35,488 nucleotides of DNA from Halobacillus alkaliphilus (GTDB taxonomy: Bacteria; Bacillota; Bacilli; Bacillales; Halobacillaceae): NCBI RefSeq assembly GCF_900113125.1, contig NZ_FOOG01000040.1, positions 1 through 35,488 on the forward strand, read 5' to 3'. Made by a program: the position numbers and the translations under genes. Below, piece by piece: positions 1 to 8,012 of this stretch. The notes beneath the pieces are model-generated. The model was not told the origin of the DNA. It saw only the letters and a list, made by a program, of their open reading frames with translations, and ran no database searches. Numbering within the stretch: the first letter of the stretch is position 1; each line of letters begins with the position of its first letter.

Positions 1-75
1 GAGATCCCGCAGGGAGTGAAACGAGCGAGGAAGCTCACCGTTCCCCCATAGGAAAGCGAGTTATTTCCCCACCAC
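1..75 (-). repeat. Edge of a dispersed intergenic repeat
   Basis: Read on the minus strand, this stretch contains GGTGAGCTTCCTC followed by a GGGATCTC block. The same order occurs on the plus strand near 35383-35418. It looks like the truncated end of the repeat found at the other end of the window, in opposite orientation. No reading frame is supported. Such GC-rich repeats are common between genes in halophilic Bacillaceae; their mechanism of spread cannot be judged here. Confidence 0.5.
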
Positions 76-169
76 CCCTTATCCATCTAACGTAACGGGC
101 CCAATTGTCTCGAAATCAAGTCTTCAAGTAATGGGAGCTTATCTATAACATCAAAATTTAAAAGACCAT

Positions 170-207
170 AAAGAAAAGAGGGCACTCTGGAGCGCCCTCT
201 TTTCTTT
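170..207 (-). terminator. Intrinsic terminator of the PfpI-DoxX operon
   Basis: The arms 170-183 and 194-207 are perfectly complementary over 14 bp around a 10-nt loop. The stem overlaps the stop codon of the PfpI-like gene. It sits at the 3' end of the minus-strand pair, and A/T-rich sequence flanks it. Confidence 0.8.
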
Positions 208-730
208 ATTTTTCTGCTAATAAGTCAGCAAATGCTTTGGCGTAAGGAGGCAGATCAGGCGGACGACGGGCAGAAACGATGTGTTCATCTTTTACGACCG
301 CTTCATCATACCAGGTAGCTCCAGCGTTTATCATATCATCTTTAATACCAGGAGTGCTTGTAACTTTACGGCCTTGCAGAATGTCTGCAGAGATGAGCAC
401 CCAGCCCGCATGGCAAATTTGGCCGATTGGCTTCCGCTGCTCGTTCATGTGCTGTACCATTTCGATGACTTTGTCATAGCGACGAAGTTTATCCGGTGAC
501 CAGCCGCCTGGAACAAGAATACCATCATAATCAGCGGGGTTAATATCACCGAATGCATAATCTGAAGTTGCTGGAACTCCGTATTTGCCAGGGTATTCTT
601 TACCAGCTTCTTCTCCTATGAGGTGAACCACAGCTCCCTCTTCCTGGAGGCGGAGTAAAGGGTACCATAACTCAAGGTCCTCAAAATCTTTACTTACAAG
701 CGCAATCACTTTTTTATTTTCTAATCGCAT
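206..730 (-). CDS. DJ-1/PfpI family protein (general stress protein 18/YfkM type)
   Basis: A 174-residue single-domain protein of the DJ-1/PfpI (glutamine amidotransferase-like) superfamily. The conserved nucleophile elbow is visible as GQICHAGW with Cys106 and His107, and the acidic partner is in the DLELWYP segment near residue 18. The VPGGW loop near residues 73-77 and the TSTPGIKDD segment after the elbow are typical of PfpI members. Proteins of this group act as cytosolic peptidases or protein/glyoxal deglycases; which activity applies cannot be told from sequence. The start has a strong GGAGG site 5-10 bases upstream. It lies 18 bp after the DoxX gene and is almost certainly cotranscribed with it. 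That pairing suits a role in oxidative or carbonyl stress. Length is normal for the family. Confidence 0.9.
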   Translation of the reverse strand: MRLENKKVIALVSKDFEDLELWYPLLRLQEEGAVVHLIGEEAGKEYPGKYGVPATSDYAFGDINPADYDGILVPGGWSPDKLRRYDKVIEMVQHMNEQRKPIGQICHAGWVLISADILQGRKVTSTPGIKDDMINAGATWYDEAVVKDEHIVSARRPPDLPPYAKAFADLLAEK

Positions 731-748
731 AAATACCCTCCTTCATCA

Positions 749-1159
749 TTACTCTTTTATTCTATCAAACCCTTTTAAGGTATTCGAATCTTTAGACACG
801 GCAAGAACCCACCAGATCAATAAAGGCTGGAACAGTGGACGCACCCACAAAGCCGTTATATTTGTCTCATCACTCCAAGGTGCAGGTATGCCGTATATAG
901 CCGCATAAATGTTTGCCGGCAGAACAATCACAAGAAAAGCAGCGGTAGCCCATCCGGCAGCCCTTCTCGTTTGGGGAAAAAGCAGGAGAAGAGCAAGCAG
1001 CCACTCCGTAATTCCTGTTACATAAACAATAATCAGCTTGTAGGGCACCCATTGAGGAATCATCTGAGCAAATCCGTGATCATAGATAAAGTGAGTGACT
1101 CCTGCAAAGAAGAAGGCAGCCGCAAAAATATAAAGGCCAAGTTGTCGTATAAATGTCAT
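749..1159 (-). CDS. DoxX family membrane protein
   Basis: A 136-residue integral membrane protein with four hydrophobic segments (about residues 6-26, 42-62, 68-90 and 105-123), the usual architecture of the DoxX family. The FAAAFFFAGVTHF motif of the first helix and the GxxEWLLALLLLFP motif of the second are characteristic. DoxX proteins are quinone- or redox-linked membrane proteins whose exact role in Firmicutes is mostly unknown. An AAAGGAAG site precedes the ATG. It is the first gene of a two-gene minus-strand operon with the PfpI-like gene, and it is divergent from the YpuA-like gene across a 212-bp region. Confidence 0.85.
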   Translation of the reverse strand: MTFIRQLGLYIFAAAFFFAGVTHFIYDHGFAQMIPQWVPYKLIIVYVTGITEWLLALLLLFPQTRRAAGWATAAFLVIVLPANIYAAIYGIPAPWSDETNITALWVRPLFQPLLIWWVLAVSKDSNTLKGFDRIKE

Positions 1160-1208
1160 GTTTTCACTTCCTTTGATTACAAATAAAAGTTCACTTTGTA
1201 TAAAGATT

Positions 1209-1235
1209 TGAAACCTATGTACTAAAAAAATCGTA
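1209..1235 (+). promoter_or_regulatory. ECF-sigma-type promoter upstream of the YpuA-like gene
   Basis: TGAAAC (1209-1214) and CGTA (1232-1235) are separated by 17 bases. The two elements fit the extracytoplasmic sigma W/M/X consensus of bacilli (TGAAAC, about 16 bases, CGTA or CGTC). B. subtilis ypuA belongs to the SigM regulon, which supports the match. A separate sigma-A-like -10 (TATAAT, 1299-1304) with a weak -35 lies closer to the gene and could also serve. Confidence 0.45.
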
Positions 1236-1371
1236 TAAAACTGGGAAGCTTCTCAATTAAATAATTCTATATATCCATGTCAAAATTTTAAAGTAATGTA
1301 TAATAACTACTGAGTCCAGCATAAAGCTAAACAAGCTGCGAATCTACCATGAGTATAAGGGGACGAAATTT

Positions 1372-2274
1372 ATGAAAAAGAAATTTACTCTGTTGATGAC
1401 GTTAGTTATATTGTTAGTTTCAAGCCTGACAGTCCCGGAAACCACCCTCGCTTCTACAGGGAATGAAGGAATTAATGAAAAACTTGGCTTGCCGATTGTA
1501 GTTTATGGAGAAGCATTATCTGATACTCAAAAATCAGAAGTTGCCGAGCTGTTGGAAGTGAGTCAGCATGAGCAAGTTGATGAATTTACAGTTAATGGGC
1601 AAGATTTAGCAAATTACATTGGTGGAAATCCGAATGCCAATATGTATTCTTCCGTTAAGATTATTCACAAGGATACAGGACAAGGATTGAATATAGAAAT
1701 CGTTACTAAAGATAATATCACAGAAGTAACCAAAGAGATGTACACAAACGCTCTATTGACGGCAGGTGTCCAGGATGCCGACGTTCTGGTTGCTTCCTCT
1801 GTTAAGGTTAGTGGACATTCAGCGCTGACAGGAATTTATAAAGCCTATGATGCTAAAGGTGTTAAACTGGATGAAGGCCGTATGCAGGTAGCAAGTGAAG
1901 AACTGGACGTTGCTACATCTATTGCCAAGGAAGAAGGAATAAGTCAGGCGGAAATCAGTGAACTGCTGACAGAAATAAAAAAAGCAATTGCTGAACAGAA
2001 CCCTGCAACCCGTGAAGAAGTCGAACAAATTGTTAAAGAACAACTTCAAGCATTAAATATTGAACTTAGTGCTGAAGATCGCCAAAGGCTGGTGGATTTG
2101 TTTGAACAAATGAGAGATTTGAATATTGATTTCGATCAGGTGAAAAACCAATTAGATGATTTAACTGGAAATATTCAGGATTTAATCAATGATGATGGAT
2201 TCTGGAACAACCTCCGGTCAGCTGTTAGAGACTTCTTTCGCTCCCTGAGCAACTTTATCAGTTCCCTGTTTTAA
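1372..2274 (+). CDS. Secreted DUF1002 protein, YpuA-like
   Basis: A 300-residue exported protein. Residues 1-27 form a signal peptide (MKKK, hydrophobic core, then a TTLA/STG cleavage region). The body carries DUF1002 hallmarks: the VVYGEALSDTQK start, a TVNGQDLANYIGG segment, NANMYSSVKI near residue 90, and a TGIYKAYDAKG stretch. The C-terminal 120 residues are strongly helical with heptad-like patterning and end in an amphipathic FFRSLSNFISSLF tail. The best-known relative is B. subtilis YpuA, a cell-envelope-stress protein of unknown biochemical role. The start has GGGGACG upstream. An ECF-type promoter about 135 bp upstream agrees with envelope-stress control. It is monocistronic and ends at a long hairpin shared with the convergent hydrolase gene. 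Confidence 0.85.
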   Translation: MKKKFTLLMTLVILLVSSLTVPETTLASTGNEGINEKLGLPIVVYGEALSDTQKSEVAELLEVSQHEQVDEFTVNGQDLANYIGGNPNANMYSSVKIIHKDTGQGLNIEIVTKDNITEVTKEMYTNALLTAGVQDADVLVASSVKVSGHSALTGIYKAYDAKGVKLDEGRMQVASEELDVATSIAKEEGISQAEISELLTEIKKAIAEQNPATREEVEQIVKEQLQALNIELSAEDRQRLVDLFEQMRDLNIDFDQVKNQLDDLTGNIQDLINDDGFWNNLRSAVRDFFRSLSNFISSLF

Positions 2275-2285
2275 TAACATGATCT

Positions 2286-2327
2286 GACACCTCAGGTCCT
2301 CCATATATTAGGAGGACCTGAGGTGTC
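2286..2327. terminator. Bidirectional hairpin, member of the CCTCAGGTC palindrome family
   Basis: Arms 2286-2302 and 2311-2327 form a perfect 17-bp stem with an 8-nt loop between two convergent genes. The core differs from the copies at 3250-3302 and 28621-28665 by one compensatory base pair: C-G here, A-T in the others. It probably terminates transcription in both directions. Confidence 0.75.
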
Positions 2328-2328
2328 T

Positions 2329-3171
2329 TTAATGGAAAAGGACGGATTGTTCGGCGATATGGTTCTTAACGTAATCATTGTTCCAGTGGACGTAGTGACC
2401 GCCGTCTACACGTTTGATGGTCAGCTTAGAATTTCTTCGCTTAAGAAGATGATCAATGGCTTTTATTGTGCGGGCTTCTTCTGATTTGTTTACACCTTGA
2501 AACGAAGCATAGTAGAGAGTAGTAGGAACGGCAAGTTTTTGAACCATTGATACGAGAGATAGATTGTAGAAACCAAACATGACATTCAGCCCCTCGATTG
2601 TCACCTCGCATGGTGTATAAAAGGTGTGGTCAATATAATTTGATTTCGGCAGATTTGCAGCTTCACAAAAACGGTCAATGTCTTTCTCGACATCTTCGGA
2701 GTGAGGATTTGAAAATAACGGATGAAGTATTTTTAAAACAGGACGTCTGCATAGACGGACCATCCAATTCAATATTGGGAAAGCCAGTGCAAAAGGCCCG
2801 AATTCGTGAAATGGAATTCTAGGGAAATCCTTATGTCCTTGATCGAGTAAGAACAACTGAGTAACGCGTTCAGGATAATAATGAGCAAATGAAATTGCAA
2901 AACCCCCGCCAAAGGAATGACCAATTAGAAGTGCTTTTTCGATCCCTTGGTTATCTAAGTATTCTTTCAGCCAGTCAGCCATAACTTTTGAGGTGCACTT
3001 CTCAGCAATACCTGCGCTCCTTCCTATGCCAGGAAGATCCATCATATGAACACGGAAATCGTCCTTTAGATGTTCAGCTATATTTAAACCTTCAACACCA
3101 GGCAAGCCTCCAGCAGGTAAAAAAATGGCGTCCTTCCCAGTACCTATTATTTCTGCATAAAAATCCTCCAT
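2329..3171 (-). CDS. Alpha/beta hydrolase
   Basis: A 280-residue cytosolic alpha/beta-hydrolase-fold protein. The nucleophile elbow is GHSFGGG with Ser86. The oxyanion region is LPAGGLPG near residues 18-25, followed by the DLPGIGRS strand-turn near 45-52. A late VDGGHYVHW segment supplies the catalytic His. A cap domain is suggested by the insert from about residue 120 to 200. The substrate cannot be inferred. The start ATG has an AGGGG site upstream. The gene is monocistronic on the minus strand, framed by two members of the palindrome family (2286-2327 and 3250-3302). It is not closely similar to the other hydrolases in the window, so this is not a recent local duplication. Confidence 0.8.
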   Translation of the reverse strand: MEDFYAEIIGTGKDAIFLPAGGLPGVEGLNIAEHLKDDFRVHMMDLPGIGRSAGIAEKCTSKVMADWLKEYLDNQGIEKALLIGHSFGGGFAISFAHYYPERVTQLFLLDQGHKDFPRIPFHEFGPFALAFPILNWMVRLCRRPVLKILHPLFSNPHSEDVEKDIDRFCEAANLPKSNYIDHTFYTPCEVTIEGLNVMFGFYNLSLVSMVQKLAVPTTLYYASFQGVNKSEEARTIKAIDHLLKRRNSKLTIKRVDGGHYVHWNNDYVKNHIAEQSVLFH

Positions 3172-3249
3172 ATTGTTCCCCTCGCTTCATTAATAGTTGG
3201 ACCTGTAAATCCTTTCATTCAGCCTAGCTTAAATCCTTCTCATAAGTAA

Positions 3250-3302
3250 AATCATTCCACCTCAGGTCATCCATAATTTGGATGACCTGAGGTGGAATGA
3301 TT
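3250..3302. repeat. Perfect 23-bp-stem palindrome (CCTCAGGTC family)
   Basis: Arms 3250-3272 and 3280-3302 pair perfectly over 23 bp around a 7-nt loop. The core (CCACCTCAGGTCATCC) is shared with 28621-28665 and, as one arm only, with 7094-7113. It lies in the gap upstream of the alpha/beta hydrolase gene and just past the separate Sco-gene terminator, so a plain terminator role is not obvious here. Confidence 0.8.
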
Positions 3303-3310
3303 AACCATAC

Positions 3311-3341
3311 AAAAAAGCGTTCCGAACAGGAACGCTTTTTT
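3311..3341 (-). terminator. Intrinsic terminator of the Sco1-like gene
   Basis: A 13-bp stem (AAAAAAGCGTTCC and its complement) with a 5-nt loop, ending in an A/T run on both sides. It lies directly after the stop codon of the minus-strand Sco1 gene. Confidence 0.85.
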
Positions 3342-3343
3342 AG

Positions 3344-3922
3344 TCAGTTGGCTGCTGTTTTAACATCTTCAATGATTTGATCATACGGGACATCCGTGTC
3401 TCCTCTATATTTTTTTAACACGTTTCCATTTTTCCCAACAAGATAGAAGGAGGTACCGTGGGTTACTTGATCATTGCCTTCTGTTTTTTGAACGGGAGCG
3501 TTGAAACTTTCCTGAGCGAAATTCTGAATTTCCTCCTGCGTGTAACCCGTCACAAAAGTCCAGTTGCTAAAGTCCACACCATGTTTATTGCCGAATTCTT
3601 TTAATTCATCAGGAGAATCCACCGTTGGATCGACACTAAATGAAACAATTTCAGCTTCTATGTCTTTTTCCTGAAGTTGCTCCTGTATCTGAGCCATATT
3701 GCGGGTCATGGGCGGACAGACCGTATTACAGGAAGTAAAGATGAAGTCTGCCAGCCAAACTTTTCCTTCCATGTCCTCTACAGCAAAATCAGTCTCTTCC
3801 TGGGTGGTTGCTTTGAAATTCTGTGTTTCCCAGTCAAGTGTATTTTCAAGTTCACCACTGCCGCATCCAGCGAGCAGGATTGTGAACAAAAGCGTCATGC
3901 TAAGTAAGATGAAATGCTTCAT
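3344..3922 (-). CDS. SCO1/SenC family copper-binding lipoprotein
   Basis: A 192-residue thioredoxin-fold lipoprotein. The start at 3922 is preferred because it has a GGAG site 11 bases upstream and begins directly with the signal peptide; an in-frame ATG at 3943 has no such site. The lipobox LAGC places the lipidated Cys at residue 20. The copper site is complete: the CxxxC motif with Cys65 and Cys69 (CNTVC) and His155 in HGTSFYLV. Family members deliver copper to, or reduce, the CuA site of cytochrome c oxidase on the outer membrane face; some act in thiol redox. No cox genes are near. It is monocistronic with its own terminator. Confidence 0.92.
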   Translation of the reverse strand: MKHFILLSMTLLFTILLAGCGSGELENTLDWETQNFKATTQEETDFAVEDMEGKVWLADFIFTSCNTVCPPMTRNMAQIQEQLQEKDIEAEIVSFSVDPTVDSPDELKEFGNKHGVDFSNWTFVTGYTQEEIQNFAQESFNAPVQKTEGNDQVTHGTSFYLVGKNGNVLKKYRGDTDVPYDQIIEDVKTAAN

Positions 3923-4130
3923 AAAGCTTTTTTCTCCTTCCAAATTTGGATGTACGTCCTCAGTTTACGCTCGAATAAATTAAAGTGTCAATTGAATCTC
4001 CATCTGTTAATAAAATAGACACAGTAGGCTTTTTAATTATAGTTTAAATGTAAAACATTTACTTAATAGTATAAAGACGTGAAATTCGGAAAATGCTAAG
4101 ATACCAGGATGGATGAGCGGGGGATTATAA

Positions 4131-4916
4131 ATGCCATATTTTACTGAAAAACATGGGAAACAATTGTTTTATGAAGATAAAGGAAATGGGGAAGCGATCA
4201 TATTTATACATCCGCCAGGGATGGGAAGGAAAGTATTTAGACAGCAGCATACTTTAGCTGAACACTTCCGAATCATATTTCCTGATTTAAGCGGGAATGG
4301 AGATTCGGTACTCGTGACTAAAGCTCCTGATATTACCTTCTATGCGAGGGAGATTAAACAATTAATTGACCACTTGAGGATTAATAAAGTAACTCTTGTT
4401 GGTTATTCATGCGGCGGAATGGTTGCTCAGGAATTTGCATTAACTTATCCGAAGCGAGTCCACGCGCTTATATTGGCAGGGGGATTTCCAAAGGTAGATA
4501 CTGGGGGATTACGATTTGAATTTTTAGTAGGCATGGAGTGGGTAAGAAAAAGCCCCGAGACGCTCGCTAAATTATTAAGTAATTCTCACTTTAGAGATCC
4601 GCTCATTAAGCGGGAGTTAAGTGAACATATGGCTAAATCCAGTCCGGATGCGTGGTATGAGTTCTATAACAGAGGGTTTCGTTACGATTGCAGCCGAAGG
4701 CTTCCTAACTTAGAAGTGCCGCTTCTCCTTATGTATGGAACCAAGGAAATCTGGATTAATCACCACGTTAAATATTATTTCAACTGTCCTGATACGACCC
4801 TTGTTTACATTGAAAGGGCATATCACCAAATTCCAGCGACGCATTGGCCGCTCTTTAACCAATATATTAAAGAGTTTCTTGAAAAAAATGTATTATCAAA
4901 AAGAGCAGAGATTTAA
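4131..4916 (+). CDS. Alpha/beta hydrolase
   Basis: A 261-residue alpha/beta-hydrolase-fold protein. The nucleophile elbow is GYSCGGM with Ser93, and the oxyanion turn is HPPGMG near residues 27-32. The PDLSGNGDS segment near 51-59 is typical of the fold, and catalytic His candidates lie in YHQIPATHW near residue 230. An unusual Cys follows the nucleophile (SCGG), as in a minority of family members. The ATG follows a GGGGG-rich site. Monocistronic, it converges on the gene at 4929 across a shared terminator that overlaps both stop codons. Substrate unknown. Confidence 0.8.
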   Translation: MPYFTEKHGKQLFYEDKGNGEAIIFIHPPGMGRKVFRQQHTLAEHFRIIFPDLSGNGDSVLVTKAPDITFYAREIKQLIDHLRINKVTLVGYSCGGMVAQEFALTYPKRVHALILAGGFPKVDTGGLRFEFLVGMEWVRKSPETLAKLLSNSHFRDPLIKRELSEHMAKSSPDAWYEFYNRGFRYDCSRRLPNLEVPLLLMYGTKEIWINHHVKYYFNCPDTTLVYIERAYHQIPATHWPLFNQYIKEFLEKNVLSKRAEI

Positions 4917-4930
4917 TCTCTGCTCTTTTT
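4898..4930. terminator. Bidirectional terminator between convergent genes
   Basis: A 15-bp perfect stem (4898-4912 with 4916-4930), a 3-nt loop, and A and T runs at its ends. It contains the stop codons of both flanking genes, so the 3' untranslated regions are minimal. Confidence 0.88.
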
Positions 4931-6383
4931 ACTCTCTCTCTGCTTTAAACGTCTGGTTGATTTGCTCGGTAAAGACCGCATTTTTTAAGGTTATTTCCAG
5001 ATTGGAAGCATCTTGAACAAGCGAATCCTTAACATTAATATAGACGCTGTCTTCCGATCCACCATACTCAACATTGGCTTCCTTGCCATTCTCACTTTCG
5101 ATATGGACATTTTTAGGGCGTTCAAAAGCAGGGCCGCCCATTTGTCTGGGAGAGATTCCTATTAATTTTTTGGGCTGTTCAAAATCTTGAGGTCTAAATC
5201 CTAGTCGTACATCCATTCCGTGCGCGCCATGGGTGTTTAATTGCTCGATATAAACATCCGTATTATATATTTCTGCTGCCTTTTTATTCACACTTGTGTT
5301 TCCTCTTACCTTCGGATTTATTTCAGAAAGATCTACATTAAAAGAAAATGAATCACCATTAGTTAAATGGACGTTTTTCACTTCAAGTGATACCTCTTCT
5401 GGTACAGAATAGACCGGTCTGAAATATCCCTCATAAATGTTCTCTTTACCCTCTACTTTTTGCAGGAAAGGAGTGATAGGGATCTGTTGTCCATTTGCGG
5501 TTTTCAAAGTCGCGTTCATGGAAGAATTGAATTGCGCTTGATGATGGTCGACCCTTACCTTAAGAAAACTTTCTGTAATTCCAAGGTTAAGTTCCAAAGG
5601 TTCGATGGCTAGTCCGTCATTTTGATATGTTCTATCAAAGGTGTACTGCCCTAACCGGTTCTTATCGGGGTCGAATGTGTACTGAACTGGCATGGACTTT
5701 GATTCGTACATATGTCCATCAATCCGGAAAGTCATCGAGGTTAAAAGCTGTTGGTTAAACTCTTCAGGATTAGGAACCATCCGGTCCGGTTCTCCCTCTT
5801 TAGGGATCGGTATCGTTTGCACCATACTATAAAGACGATTTTCAAAAATAACTCCTTCTCCATACTGCATTGGCGGTGCATGAGTGGAAAGTGTTTGTGT
5901 ATCAGCATCTTGTTTCTTTTTTAATTTCACTTCTTCTACTGAAGGGACATTATTCACATAGTTATTGGTTTCTTCAGTGATTAGCGCGGATAAATCAATG
6001 CTGTAAAAGATATAAATGGAACGGCCGCTATGCCATACTTCATTAATTTGCATTCGTCCATCCCGCTGCGGCAGCTTTGACGTTTCTTGAGGGAAAGTCG
6101 TTAATCCCTTTTCCTGTGCAATCTCAAGGCCAGGCACTCTTTCTTTATAAAAATCATTTATTTTTTCGTAGCTTTCAACTTCTTGCCATTTGGTCGGCAG
6201 ATCGTCCTGATTTACGGGCTTTGCCTTCCGTTGAGGTTTGGCTTTCTGAGTATATGTGATTCGATCCTTACTGTCTGATGTCGTCACGTACGTTCCTATC
6301 GCAAAAATTAGCAGAACGACTATAATCCCTAGCCATTTCCATTTGTTTATGTTTTTCCACATATGTATAACCCTTTCTATCAT
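4929..6383 (-). CDS. Signal-anchored extracytoplasmic protein of unknown function
   Basis: A 484-residue protein with a short basic N-terminus, one membrane segment (about residues 18-33, LGIIVVLLIFAIGTYV) and a long, mostly beta-rich extracytoplasmic part. I do not recognise the family. Visible features are a basic KAKPQRKAKP linker after the membrane anchor and several strand-like YTFD repeats around residues 235-250. The C-terminal half (from about 260) has alternating hydrophobic patterning resembling immunoglobulin-like sandwich modules. There are no cysteines, as is common for exported Gram-positive proteins. Start choice is open: ATG 6383 has AGGA 5 bases upstream, while in-frame ATG 6362 has AAAGGG at good spacing and would remove seven residues. 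A TATAAT (complement of 6446-6451) is a likely -10. Confidence 0.7.
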   Translation of the reverse strand: MIERVIHMWKNINKWKWLGIIVVLLIFAIGTYVTTSDSKDRITYTQKAKPQRKAKPVNQDDLPTKWQEVESYEKINDFYKERVPGLEIAQEKGLTTFPQETSKLPQRDGRMQINEVWHSGRSIYIFYSIDLSALITEETNNYVNNVPSVEEVKLKKKQDADTQTLSTHAPPMQYGEGVIFENRLYSMVQTIPIPKEGEPDRMVPNPEEFNQQLLTSMTFRIDGHMYESKSMPVQYTFDPDKNRLGQYTFDRTYQNDGLAIEPLELNLGITESFLKVRVDHHQAQFNSSMNATLKTANGQQIPITPFLQKVEGKENIYEGYFRPVYSVPEEVSLEVKNVHLTNGDSFSFNVDLSEINPKVRGNTSVNKKAAEIYNTDVYIEQLNTHGAHGMDVRLGFRPQDFEQPKKLIGISPRQMGGPAFERPKNVHIESENGKEANVEYGGSEDSVYINVKDSLVQDASNLEITLKNAVFTEQINQTFKAERE

Positions 6384-6841
6384 TTAGTTCCTGCTAGCCG
6401 CTTCACGTATTTAATGGTGATTTGTTTTCGTTTAATTCTATATCTATTATACTAATAATAACAGAATTTTCGGAAATATATGGGTTTGAATTCGTAATAG
6501 AAAATGACCGGACGCGCTATTTCTGGTAGATCATTGTAATACCACCTGTTGAAAGAGTGGTTTTGTCACTAATTCAAACAGCTTATATCAGCTTCGATGG
6601 TTTTATGACTTGCGATACCGGATTATGAATATGTTGAAGAGTTTTTGATTAATTATCTCTCACTTGATAAAGGGGCGGCAGGTAGTTCCAAAATTTTCGT
6701 GGATGATGGACGGAGAAGCACAGAAGTAATTTTTTTAACGCGAAAAACGGGAATTACATGCGGAAAGAAGCTTATACGTACGGCCCCTCATACCAAGAAG
6801 GTAATAGTAAAGCCTGGCTCCAATGTAATGGAGTCAGGCTT
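6384..6841. other. Gene-poor region
   Basis: About 460 bp with no convincing gene. The left end holds the likely promoter of the minus-strand gene ending at 6383, and the right end holds the terminator at 6809-6842. A 66-codon plus-strand frame from a TTG at 6645 has no ribosome binding site, no recognisable family and runs through the terminator, so it was not called. Confidence 0.5.
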
Positions 6842-6842
6842 T
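6809..6842. terminator. Intrinsic terminator near the small minus-strand gene
   Basis: Arms 6809-6822 and 6829-6842 form a 14-bp stem with one G-T wobble on the plus strand (A-C mismatch on the minus strand), flanked by A and T runs. It directly follows the stop of the gene at 6842-7015. The pairing is slightly better for plus-strand RNA. Confidence 0.7.
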
Positions 6843-7015
6843 TAATCTTCGTCTGTATAATGATGATACATAGCTTCGCCTTCGGAGTGGTTTTCTTCAG
6901 CTTTTGTTTCTTGTTGGGGAACGAAAGCTTTAGTGTACGTTAGACGGCTGCTGAATATTTCGGCAGCTTCGTTTGTATCCTCCACTCTTCCTCTTCGTTG
7001 CTTTTTATTTGTCAT
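6842..7015 (-). CDS. Small hydrophilic protein of unknown function
   Basis: A 57-residue, highly charged protein that starts MTNKKQRRGRVEDTNEAAEI and ends in an acidic, His-containing tail (MYHHYTDED). The start at 7015 is chosen because it has a textbook AAGGAGGAG site 8 bases upstream; a 6-residue longer frame lacks a site. There is no membrane segment and no motif I recognise. It resembles the many short, strain-group-specific cytosolic proteins of spore-forming bacilli. The ribosome binding site and the terminator just downstream are the main support that it is a real gene. Confidence 0.6.
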   Translation of the reverse strand: MTNKKQRRGRVEDTNEAAEIFSSRLTYTKAFVPQQETKAEENHSEGEAMYHHYTDED

Positions 7016-7093
7016 ACGAATCTCCTCCTTCATGAATAGGTTTCCTTTGTATAAAAAAAGATAAACATGGATTTCGTTACCATAATTACAAAA

Positions 7094-7113
7094 TATGGAT
7101 GACCTGAGGTGGT
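7094..7113 (+). repeat. Single arm of the CCTCAGGTC palindrome
   Basis: These 20 bases match the right arm of the element at 28621-28665 exactly, but no matching left arm precedes them. It is therefore a truncated or one-armed copy, about 55 bp upstream of the hydrolase gene at 7170. Confidence 0.7.
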
Positions 7114-7169
7114 GGATTATTCCAACTTAACAATGGTTTTGCTAAACTTAAAGAAAAGGGGGTAAAGGA

Positions 7170-8012
7170 ATGGGATCTTGGAAGGTGGTTTTGGTAGCTA
7201 CACCTCGGGGAACTTTTGAGGTATTTTGTAAGGGAGAGGGACCGCCTCTTTGTGTCAGCCATCTATATTCAGTTTTTAATTCTACAGGAGATTATTTTGC
7301 CGATTGCTTCACGGGTCTATATCAAGTATTTTTAGTGAACTTAAGGGAGGCGGGGGCATCTGAATCAGCCCATGAACCTTATCAATTAAGTATGCTGGAA
7401 TCCGTTTTGGACCTTGAGGCCATCAGGGAAGAACTAGAATTTCCTACTTGGACATTCGCTGGTCATTCGACTGGTGGAATGCTCGGTTTAGTCTACGGCA
7501 TGGCCGCTGCCCATTCATTGAATCAACTGGTGATTACTAATGCGGCCGCTCGTATGTATATGGATTCTCCTAAGTGTATTTATCATAATCACCACCCACA
7601 ATTTTCATATATGCAGCAATTAATTGAACAGTTGAAGTCTCCATTGTTAACTAGTGGGGAGAAACGCCGTTTACAGGCTGAGAGAACGAAACTGTCATTA
7701 GTTTATGACCGCAAATATGAGAGTTATTTCTCAAAAAATATACATAAGGAAATGTCGCGACCCCGTATGGACTTTTTTGCAAGGGAGCTTCACATTTTTG
7801 ATGTCACACAGCAGCTTTATAAAATAAATGTGCCTGTTTGGATTGCCGCCGGAAAATATGATGTTCAATGCCCGGTGGAATTTTCTATTGAAATGCATCA
7901 ATATTTAAATCATTCTAGATTAACCGTTTTTGAAGAAAGTAACCACTATCCTTTTCTAAAAGAGAAAGAACGTTTCGAACATGAATTGGACGAGTTAGGA
8001 GGCATACAATGA
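7170..8012 (+). CDS. Alpha/beta hydrolase, coupled to a Nudix gene
   Basis: A 280-residue alpha/beta-hydrolase-fold protein. The nucleophile elbow is GHSTGGM with Ser100. The acidic residue is probably Asp in AAGKYDVQCP near 235, and the catalytic His is in ESNHYPF near 260. The middle region (about 130-205) is a helical cap. It is broadly like proline iminopeptidase or haloalkane-dehalogenase-like hydrolases, but the substrate is unknown. The N-terminal strand lacks the usual HGxPG turn, having CVSHLYS instead, which is a departure from the family norm. An AGGGGG-type site precedes the ATG. Its stop codon overlaps the start of the Nudix gene by 4 bases, so the two are probably translationally coupled. 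Confidence 0.8.
   Translation: MGSWKVVLVATPRGTFEVFCKGEGPPLCVSHLYSVFNSTGDYFADCFTGLYQVFLVNLREAGASESAHEPYQLSMLESVLDLEAIREELEFPTWTFAGHSTGGMLGLVYGMAAAHSLNQLVITNAAARMYMDSPKCIYHNHHPQFSYMQQLIEQLKSPLLTSGEKRRLQAERTKLSLVYDRKYESYFSKNIHKEMSRPRMDFFARELHIFDVTQQLYKINVPVWIAAGKYDVQCPVEFSIEMHQYLNHSRLTVFEESNHYPFLKEKERFEHELDELGGIQ

Noticed and set aside
3250-3302. Insertion-sequence terminal inverted repeats
   Set aside because: The arms are only 7 nt apart with no transposase between or around them, so it is a hairpin element, not an IS.
6645-6845. 66-residue plus-strand reading frame
   Set aside because: It begins at a TTG without a ribosome binding site, matches no family and runs through a terminator.
2329-8012. 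Local tandem duplication of hydrolase genes
   Set aside because: The three alpha/beta hydrolases share only fold motifs around the nucleophile and differ elsewhere, so recent duplication is not supported.
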